A stretch of 64,000 nucleotides of DNA, from the NCBI GenBank assembly GCA_963070105.1, contig OY718804.1, forward strand, positions 3,110,317-3,174,316, read 5' to 3'. The position numbers were made by a program, and so were the translations under genes. This stretch comes from Litomosoides sigmodontis. Its lineage: Eukaryota; Nematoda; Chromadorea; Rhabditida; Onchocercidae. This document shows positions 55,419-64,000 of the stretch, in pieces (the stretch's first letter is position 1; each line of letters begins with the position of its first letter). The notes under the pieces are model-generated. The model ran no database searches. It was not told where the DNA came from and worked only from the letters and a program-made list of their open reading frames with translations.

Positions 55419-55537
55419 GTAGTCGTAGTCGTAGGCGTAGGCGTAGGCGTAATAGTAGTCGTAGTCGTAGGCGTAGGCGTAGGCGTAGGCGTAATAGTAG
55501 CAGTAGTGGTAGTAGTAGTAGTAGTAGTAGTAGCGGT
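55419..55537 (+). repeat. Higher-order hexanucleotide repeat (GTAGTC/GTAGGC/GTAATA)
   Basis: Block 1 (55419-55454) is GTAGTC x2, GTAGGC x3, GTAATA. Block 2 (55455-55496) is GTAGTC x2, GTAGGC x4, GTAATA. (AGT)n follows to 55537. The plus-strand open frame here mimics an Arg/Ser-rich domain but is repeat-driven. Confidence 0.9.
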
Positions 55538-55678
55538 GGGAACTGTAGTTTCTTCCTGTTGTGCGTGCTAGTCAACAACAAAATGTTAATGTTAATGTGA
55601 AAGAGAGGGGCCGAGGATATTTCATCAAAGTAAAGTCAAAAAGTATTGGCGCAACATGGTACGGCCATCAATCCATGC

Positions 55679-55732
55679 GTGTGTGTGTCTGTCTCTGTGT
55701 GTGTGTGTGTGTGTGTGTGCGTGTGTGTGTGC
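55679..55732 (+). repeat. (GT)n tract
   Basis: GT repeat with a few CT and CG interruptions. Confidence 0.9.
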
Positions 55733-55844
55733 ATGGGTATGTACACACCGTACCATATCTTCCTCCATCAGAATTAATGCTTGTAAAAGAGGCATTATTT
55801 AGGAGAATAAAAAAGGACGATACATCTTTTATCATATACCCATA

Positions 55845-55851
<7 letters not shown>

Positions 55852-55876
<25 letters not shown>
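55852..55876 (+). repeat. (GT)n tract
   Basis: Pure GT run of about 25 bp. Confidence 0.9.
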
Positions 55877-57364
55877 AAAAGTTAATAGTTTCCAGTAGTG
55901 CTAATGATGAAGTAAACAAATTTGAATTTAATACGTCTTATTAAAATAAGGAAATTTTAATTGATGTGAAATGGATGATGACGATGTTGATGATGACCGT
56001 TGACCATCATTGTTCAATGATGCAAGCAACAACTGTGGTACAAAATAAACAGATTAGCTGAAAAAAGAGACTAATGCAGTCTAATTGGTCAATGATCTGT
56101 TAGAGTTAATTAGTGAAATGAACGAGTTAGCTATCTCTGTTATCACAGATATCTTTATCAACTATCATATCATTGATAACATTTTAAAAAAATTGAAACG
56201 AATATCAACGCCGATAAATGAAGCAACTTATGTCAATGATATTTGATAATAAAAGATATTTAAAAACAAAAAAAAGAAGGATGAAACAATCGCATAACAT
56301 CTGTAGTGACGGATAAACTTTATCTTATCATATCATAGCGGCATGCTAAGATGAAGCAAATTTTACCATTGACAAATATGAAGCTAATTAATTTTGTTTG
56401 AATTTAGAAATTTTTCAAAGAGAGAGAAAAGAGATTTTAAAATCGATGATTACGATTTGAAAAAGAAATGATTAAAACGATGCTTTCTCGTGCACATTAC
56501 AATCATATGCTTGCCAATTTTTTTCCTATTTTAGTAAAAAAAAAGCAAAGAAAAAAAAAAGAAGCCTTAAAAAAAAGCTTTAAGCATTGATGATAAAGTT
56601 GTTAAATTAGAAATTTGCAAAAGAAAAATACATTAAACGAGTGATAATTTTTCGAATTATTTTGAAACTTTTTTAAATTTCATTTCAAACATTTCTAAAA
56701 TATGTCAAATGCTGATGGGTAGATAGGAGAGATAAAGTCGAAAATGGAGGATGATGATGGAACTCCGTGTACTAACTTTAGTTAATCAAAAGTTTTATAG
56801 CATTTTTCGGACCTTCACCTCCTCCTCCTCCTCCCCCTCCTCCCACTCCTTACATACCACTCATCCACTCATCGTTGTCATCAAAGTGTTACCGAATAAA
56901 AGTAATTATGTTCACCGTTAAAATTCGATCTCATCTTACCTTCCCACTACACCTCCACACTACTTTAACTTTCACACTCATTGAAAAGTAACCTATACTA
57001 TCATTCAGGTCACTTATATATATTCCTGAAATGTTACTAAAGAAGAAAATGTGTGTGTGTGTGAGAGAGAGAGGGTAAAAGAAAAAAAGATGAATGTGAA
57101 ATAATTTGTTGAAGGGAATGATTGGATGGATGAATGGTTGGTTGGTTGGTTGATTGGATAATGAAGTGTTTAATAAGTAAGCAGATAGATCATTTCACAG
57201 AAGCAGTAAAGCGATTAACTTTTAACAACAGTTGAAGTTAAAAGAATGAATGCCATCGTAAAACTAGTTTTTATCTCACAGAACTTACATTACTAGTTTC
57301 GTTTACGTTTTATGGACAAAAATTTTTGCTCAATTTTAATCAAATTAAGGAGGAGAGTAGCATA

Positions 57365-57397
57365 GGAGGAGGAGGAGGAGGAGGAGGAGGAGGAGGA
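57365..57397 (+). repeat. (GGA)n tract
   Basis: About eleven GGA units. The minus strand encodes a Pro run only as an artefact. Confidence 0.9.
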
Positions 57398-57638
57398 ATG
57401 TGAAATTCCTTTATCGCAACGATAATGGGAATGACGACGGTGATAACGATGATAATGATAATGGTGGTGATGATGATAAAGCTCAATTTACGCTCCATCA
57501 TCGAATATCTTTGAAACTGGATTTTTATCACAATTGTTATGCTGGGTGTATTGATGACGTATATTATTATCACGCAAAAGATATGAGTGCAAAAAAAAGA
57601 GGAAGAAATAATTCTTTTTAACTAATTATTATTTGCTT

Positions 57639-57641
<3 letters not shown>

Positions 57642-57683
<42 letters not shown>

Positions 57684-57695
57684 CATGCACACACA
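57642..57695 (+). repeat. (CA)n tract
   Basis: CA run to 57680, then ATGCATGCACACACA. Confidence 0.9.
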
Positions 57696-58440
57696 TTCTC
57701 TATTATTGTCATTAATGGATTGCTGAAATTGCTTCCTATATACTTTGGTAAATTCGATTTATCCAATTTTATAAATTCTAAAACAAATAAATGTATTGAT
57801 ATTAAAAAGTAAAATAACACGAAAGATTTCATGTTAAAATTAATCATATTGTTTACAAATGAAACAAAAAAAGCATTGCAAAATTTTTGAAATTTATGAA
57901 ATTCTTTCTTTTTTTGTCACGTAAATTAGATTTTTCACTTTGAAATGACAAATGTCACGAAAAATGAAACAAAGGAAAAAAGAAATGAAATTCAATGAAT
58001 AAATTCCTATCAGACATAAAAAGCTACCTATCTAGCAACTCCCTCTCATACAGTTAGTTATTACAAAAGTCAAAATATTTTAAGTAAAAGAAATAAAAAA
58101 GTTGGTAAAAAAGTTAGGCGAGAAAAATCAATGGAAAAATTCATGATGCCAAAAATTTCATTGAAATCTTAAGTATAATAAAAAGGTAAATGAATGATGA
58201 CATATATTAGGCAAGTAGGCAGGTAGGTTTGCATTTACATACCTTTTGTCAGGAACATTACTATTATTATTACTTAATGGGTCATTCGGCAAGGCACAAA
58301 TTTTAAAATGAATTAAACTGTTGCTCTTTGATTTGGATGGCATACTTTTTCGTTAATTTGTGCCAGCCAGTTCGTTCGGCGGACCGTGTTCTCCGTCGTA
58401 TCCTTGCTGTACCGCTCTACCCAACGCAGTATGCGCACCA

Positions 58441-59083
<643 letters not shown>

Positions 59084-59175
59084 AACTGCTACTGCTACTA
59101 CAACTGCTACTGCTACTGCTACTGCTACTGCTACTACTACTGCTACTACTGCTACTTTTGCTATTTCTGCTACTA
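59084..59175 (+). repeat. Variant flank of the (TAC)n array (TGC/AAC units)
   Basis: CTGCTACTGCTACAACTGC-type units, three-base periodic and richer in GC than the pure array. Confidence 0.9.
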
Positions 59176-59286
59176 CCACTTTGATTACAATGCTCAACGA
59201 TAATTTTATCATATATTTCCCATCTTTTCAATTTGAACTGTTAAATGCTAAATTTATAGGAAACGATGATTACATTGGCATAGTTC

Positions 59287-59327
59287 AACAACAACAACAA
59301 CAACAACAACAGCAACAGCAACAGCAA
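59287..59327 (+). repeat. (CAA)n/(CAG) tract
   Basis: About fourteen CAA/CAG triplets ending in a TAA. Confidence 0.9.
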
Positions 59328-59504
59328 TAACAACGATGACAACCAAATGTGAATTGTGAATTTATCGATAAAATAAATTTCATTTAGTGTAACTAAAAAA
59401 TAACATTTGTAAATTTAAAAAGCAAAAAGAGAAGAAAGAAGAGAATTGCATGTGACAATGTTGTCGCAAAGGAGAAAAAAAAGACGCATTGATAATGATG
59501 ATAG

Positions 59505-59539
59505 TACGTACGTGCACGTGTGTACGTGCACGTGTGTAC
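59505..59539 (+). promoter_or_regulatory. Tandem E-box / TACGTG motif cluster
   Basis: A 14 bp unit containing GTACGTGCACGTGT is repeated. It gives two palindromic CACGTG E-boxes (59515-59520 and 59529-59534) and adjacent TACGTG motifs. CACGTG is bound by bHLH factors such as TFEB/HLH-30 or MYC types, and TACGTG by HIF-type factors. Function is not shown, and a neighbouring (TG)n tract may have produced it. Confidence 0.35.
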
Positions 59540-59614
59540 TGTAAAAGACGATGAAACTTTCTGGCACAATGTAACTGAAAACGGAAATGGCAGACATTCT
59601 TCCGGTGTTCGATA

Positions 59615-59616
<2 letters not shown>

Positions 59617-59682
<66 letters not shown>

Positions 59683-59684
59683 TG
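59617..59684 (+). repeat. (TG)n tract
   Basis: About 68 bp of TG with one TA interruption. Confidence 0.95.
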
Positions 59685-60204
59685 AAAGCTGTCGTTGAGC
59701 ATTGTATGTTTAAATCATTTGAAATAAAATAATTGAATTTTTGTTTCTTTTAGAAAACAAAAAGAGTTCACTTGTTGTGTTCATTTTATTCTTTAAAAAA
59801 TAAAATCTAAAAAAAAAAAATTTTTTTTTCTGGAAACAAATGATAATAATATGTTAAGTGTTATTCATTTACATTCACATATGCATATGCATATAAATAT
59901 ATATAGTGAAAATTTTCAAATAAATTTCTCAAATGCTAATTGTTTTATTTGAAATTATTGTTAGTGTGAGAATGGATAAATGAATCATCAATTGAAGAAG
60001 CGATTTGTAGAAGTGATGACAGAATGATTGTGAATTTGCAACGATAAAATTAAATTAGAATGAATTGGATCAGATTGAATTAGTTTTGATCTGATCAATT
60101 TCTGTGATTCAAAAGAATGAGAGGGAGAGGGAGAAGCAGAGAGAGAAGAAGGATGAAATGTACTACGATAAGTAGTAGTGAAGAAAATTGTGTAATGAAG
60201 AAGT

Positions 60205-60234
60205 GCTACTACTACTACTACTACTACTACTACC
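60205..60234 (+). repeat. Short (CTA)n tract
   Basis: About ten CTA units, the same phase as the large arrays at 51.9 and 58.4 kb. Confidence 0.9.
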
Positions 60235-60716
60235 TCTTCGAGCGAACACATCTCCCCTCAACTACCATTGATGGTTAATTTTCATCACTAATATCGCGCA
60301 CCCCTCGTCATCTCTTCTCAAATATTAGCAAAATTCATCTTCCATGTGAAATTATTATCAATTCTTTATCACTCGTCCACCACCCACTCATTCACACAAT
60401 GATGATAGTTAGCTGTGTGATCAATGAAAACAAATGAAATTTCATTGATATTGAAAAAGCAAATGAAATGTGAGTTAATGCTACTAATGTCAAATGAAGA
60501 GATTTCATCGATTAAGCGAATTAAAATTTTATTTGTTCATTTTTCTTCTCAGGAAGAATGTGAGGAAGAAATGAAGAAAAAAAATGAAATCGCTAATAGC
60601 AATTATCATTTTTTTTTCTCCAAAAAGAAAAAGATCAAAATTTAATTTATTAGCTAAAAAGTTTGCTGTGAGTGATGATTTTGCACGTGTCATTTGCTAA
60701 ACCAACTCATTGCGAT

Positions 60717-60766
60717 CAGCTTAGTTTAGCTCAGCTCGGCTCGGTTCGGCTTAGCTCTCAGCTCTC
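60717..60766 (+). repeat. Degenerate GCTCGG/GCTTAG pentamer-hexamer repeat
   Basis: AGCTTAGTTTAGCTCAGCTC continues into CGGCTCGGTTCGGCTTAGCTC. It is a short GC-richer repeat in AT-rich DNA. Confidence 0.6.
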
Positions 60767-60898
60767 ATTTTCATTTGGATAACGATCGTTTGATTGCTGC
60801 TCATTTAAATAGTTTGAATTTTGCTCTCAAAAGCATATTCACAATATATTATGCTAGCTAGCTAACTAATAATTGTTTTTAAAAAATTTAACAGTTCA

Positions 60899-61096
60899 GG
60901 TGTGTGTTGTGGTTCTGAAAATATTTCACTGAAAGTTAGTTAAGGTGCAAAATTGTGATTTCAAAAATATTTCACCGGAGGTTAAGGTGCACGTTATGGT
61001 TTTGAAACCGAAGGTTGAGGTGTGCGCCGCTTATCTAAAAATATTTTGCCGAAAGTTAAAGATGCAAATTGTGACTTCAAAATATATTCTACCGTA
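60899..61096 (+). repeat. Degenerate minisatellite, about 42 bp unit, five copies
   Basis: Each copy begins near GGTGYRNRTTGTG, carries an A-rich centre (AAAATATTTCACC) and ends GAAGGTTAA. One copy lacks part of the centre. The copies are well diverged, so the array is old or under some constraint. Confidence 0.75.
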
Positions 61097-61373
61097 AAAA
61101 GAAACAAGCTAAATTGTCGTTTCGCAAAAATGAATGCATTTGATATGCTCTGAAGTGTCGCAACATTTTCTCCTATTATTTATTCAATCAACTGAAATTT
61201 AAAATCGTAAAACATCATAGGTGTTTCCAGGCTTACCTTACTGCTAATTTAAACTTCAAATTTATAATTTCTAGGCTTTATAGTAGAGTCAATGAAATGA
61301 TATTATGCAAAAAGTAGTCAAGATTATCATCGGCCATAAGCTGTGATAGTATGTGATAGCAACATCATCATCA

Positions 61374-61375
61374 TC

Positions 61376-61407
<32 letters not shown>

Positions 61408-61433
61408 GAAAGAGGGAGAGAGGTAGAGAGGGA
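61374..61433 (+). repeat. (GA)n / GAGAGG tract
   Basis: Pure GA run followed by GGGAGAGAGGAAAG-type purine DNA. Confidence 0.9.
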
Positions 61434-61807
61434 AAAGTATTGGTGGATGATTGTTCAGGCAGCGATAGCAGCGAGTTCAGCAGGTGCGATGTTTCAAAAG
61501 CTCCCTCCACCCTTACATTTTTAGCCAAGATTTGCTTCTATTGGCTGCTTCTCCATCCTTCCTTTTCACGTCTTCGGCTAGAATCTGCAAAACTTCTTCA
61601 CATACTGCGCCTATTCCCACTTGCTATTGCTACTGCTCCTTCCTAGCTAACCGTGCAGCTAATCGGTGTTTACTTTAATGCATCGACGTTGAAGCCGCCG
61701 TGCTACAGGAAAAGTTAGGGAGTAAAAATGATGGAAGCAACTTCCGGTGGTAGTGCATCCGTTTTGTCGACTTAATTTTATGACATTCATCCTCCCCTAC
61801 GTCTCCT

Positions 61808-61862
61808 CCCTCTCTCTCTCTCTCTCTCTACCTCTACCTCTACCTCTACCTCTACCTCTTTC
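61808..61862 (+). repeat. (TC)n followed by (CTACCT)n
   Basis: TC run, then about six CTACCT hexamers. Confidence 0.9.
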
Positions 61863-62209
61863 TTTTCATACATTGTGCTATCATAATTATCCCAATCATT
61901 GCGCTCAGAAAATTTACAAATTCAAACATTGCCATCATCATCACTATTATCACTTACTTCATCTCACCTACACAATCATCATCCACAACATCATCCGCAA
62001 ATGATACGAACGTACAACGTATGAAATGGTTGATTATTTGATGACGTTACGTGAAACGTGGAATGTAGTGTAACTGTAACCTGTAGCAGTGTATTGTAAT
62101 TTAGTTGATTTTTTTTTTAAATTGTTGCAAAAGATTTGCATCATCATTATTCACTCAATTGAATTTCTTTCGTTCATTCTCATTCCTTTCTTTTTCCTTC
62201 TTTTTTTAT

Positions 62210-62267
62210 TTTTACTAAATTTAATTAATTCATATCGTTTTTACTAAATTTAATTAATTCATATTAA
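62210..62267 (+). repeat. 29 bp tandem duplication
   Basis: Two copies of TTTACTAAATTTAATTAATT plus flanking bases, offset by 29 bp. Confidence 0.85.
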
Positions 62268-64000
62268 CAGATTTAATAGATGTTTTTTCGCCTTTAATTC
62301 TTTAATCGGTAAAAAAATTCAGCCCTAAATTTAAGTTATTTTCGAATTGTTAAAAATTCTCTCAGATGCTTTCCTGCATTATTAGCCCGTGTTAATGTGA
62401 TATGAAAATCAATCAACTTCGAACTTTCCACTCTTCCTTTTTGTGCCGCTCGCTAATCGCTCATTTGTTTTCCAGCTTTCCTGTGCCATTCAAAAATCCC
62501 TACCTTTTTTTTTCTGTTATTCCCAAAAGAAAAAGGAGAAAGAGAGAGGGAGAGAGAGAGAAAAAAAACATGAAATTTTTATTTCTGACAAGTTTTGTTG
62601 GTGTAATTCGTTAGAGGACAAGACTGTTATTATGTATAATATTTTCTCTTTTAACATTTTCATACTCTCTTCAACCTTTTTCAAATTTGATAAACTTTTG
62701 AAAATAACGATGATGCTCATGTGTTCATAGTTAATTTAATAAATCCTTCACTTTTTTTTTCTCGTTTTATTTTATTTTCCACCACTTCCGTTAAGATGGT
62801 CTTCAATTTGAATAGCTTTTTGCATTTTTTTTCTTTGCTGGAAGTTTCTTTGCTGGAAGTGTAAAATTCTGCAACAGCTTTTCTCCTTTACAAATTAATT
62901 TTTTTTTGTTTATTTTGAAAATTTTTAATAACTTATAAAGCTATCAAACTCTTGTTGATCAATTGCATTGTGTTTAAATATCCATCGGATATAATTAATT
63001 TCAGTAACATTTTACTTACTTACTGAAAACTAGTTAGACATGAGGAATATTGGATTTCTTTACCGACAGCTGATAATGATAGATTCGTTAAGCTAATGAA
63101 ATTTCACAATTATTTCCCTCTTCACTTTCCTCACATATTGAAAGCGGTGGGGTGAATGGCATAGTGGTTGTGGTATTCACTTCTTCGGAAATTTAAATGT
63201 AATTCTTCCGAAATTTTAATTTATCCGAACTTCCGATCGTAATATCTTCCCACTATGTTCTGTCTGAAAAGTGCTAAGCAACCTTTACCATTTCGCCTAT
63301 GTCTAAATTTAAAATTTCTGCGAAATTTCATTAGATTATTTTGTATTTTGTAACCAATACACTTTTAATGCTTTCATTAATTTCAACAAAATCAAATTAG
63401 TTATTCGAAACATTCCTTAGCTATAGTTAAAATTTTTTTCCTAAACTTATTTGATATTTATTGTATTTAAAAAAATATATTATGCTATTTGCCTGAATTG
63501 AATATGCGATATTTTCAGGCTGATAGTTGTAAGTTGAAGTGCGGACTCAGCTAGACTTGATTTTATGCCTTACATTGCTCCATATTCGAATTCTAATAAT
63601 TACTAAATTTTATTAATTGTGACGGTATCATCAAAAATTGTCTTTCAAATTTCCGACTAGCGCTGTTGGCATCATTTTTGCGGATATCGTTGTTCAATTT
63701 CGCTTTGAACATTAGCCGATGTGCACTATCTCTCACGCAAAATCAACTATCGAACGATCACTTTATTTCAAATTGAAATTTCACACTTATTATAGCTAAT
63801 TTCACATTGTGTTTAGCACTGCCGGAAGCAATCCATCTGCAATTGACTTTCTTTTGTAAATTATTCTGATCATTGAAATTTCATTTTTCGAGATACTTTG
63901 AATGAATGCAATTTCTTTTTCAAGGTAAAATTAAATCATTTTTATAATGTCAAGAAAGGGAGAATTTTGCATTCAACTCTTCTCATTCAAAAACCTCTTG

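Larger units (their letters stand above)
59740..64000. other. Right-end stretch without supported genes
   Basis: AT-rich DNA with the small repeats listed. A GC-richer island at 61440-61720 has short open frames on both strands but nothing recognisable. I see no exon I can assign. Confidence 0.45.

Noticed and set aside
55419..55496. Telomere-like GTAGGC units
   Set aside because: The nematode telomere unit is TTAGGC. These hexamers are embedded in GTA-phase repeats and change block by block, so a telomere insertion is not supported.
55358..55600. Arg/Ser-rich frame resembling an SR-protein RS domain
   Set aside because: Translation of the GTAGTC/GTAGGC hexamer repeat. No RRM or other SR-protein exon is nearby.
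63145..63175. tRNA A-box-like sequence (TGGCATAGTGG)
   Set aside because: No B-box (GGTTCGANTCC) at the right distance and no cloverleaf pairing. At most a tRNA-derived remnant.

Overview
The window is AT-rich eukaryotic DNA. Everything points to a nematode, plausibly a spirurid or filarial species, although the species cannot be fixed from sequence alone. Introns are mostly short with TTTCAG-type acceptors. Several start codons sit a few bases after an isolated splice acceptor, as expected for spliced-leader trans-splicing. The gene families match the nematode repertoire, and one ciliary gene carries a DAF-19-type X-box. There are no bacterial signatures.

Six genes were rebuilt by joining exons with GT..AG borders and consistent codon phase. 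(1) 1-3008, minus: the N-terminal 429 residues of the spliceosome core protein PRP8, running off the left edge. (2) 4306-5380, minus: a TMEM17-like ciliary transition-zone membrane protein. (3) 6598-8806, plus: SMNDC1/SPF30, a spliceosome assembly factor, divergent from TMEM17. (4) 12542-17897, plus: an SLC22-type organic ion transporter with an internal tandem duplication and one reading-frame conflict. (5) 27824-30889, plus: a PIM-related Ser/Thr kinase. (6) 33239-42052, minus: a protein with two BED zinc fingers and a C-terminal segment resembling hAT transposase/ZBED proteins.

The left 18 kb is gene-dense. From 17.9 to 27.7 kb there is no convincing gene, and this stretch holds a 1.6 kb compound microsatellite. 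The kinase and the BED gene are convergent across 28-42 kb. From 42 kb to the right edge (about 22 kb) lies the 5' side of the BED gene. I find no supported gene there, but a striking density of simple repeats, including a 972 bp (AGT)n array and two ACT-phase arrays (about 200 and 643 bp) that are its reverse complement.

Most long open frames in this window are repeat artefacts: trinucleotide and hexanucleotide arrays stay open in several frames at once and encode homopolymers. PRP8 and SMNDC1 are both splicing proteins; otherwise the neighbours have unrelated jobs. The most informative observations are the X-box upstream of TMEM17, the apparent loss of the Tudor aromatic cage in SMNDC1, the exon-intron duplication and frame conflict in the SLC22 gene, the choice between a stop and a splice in the BED gene, and the complementary AGT/ACT arrays.
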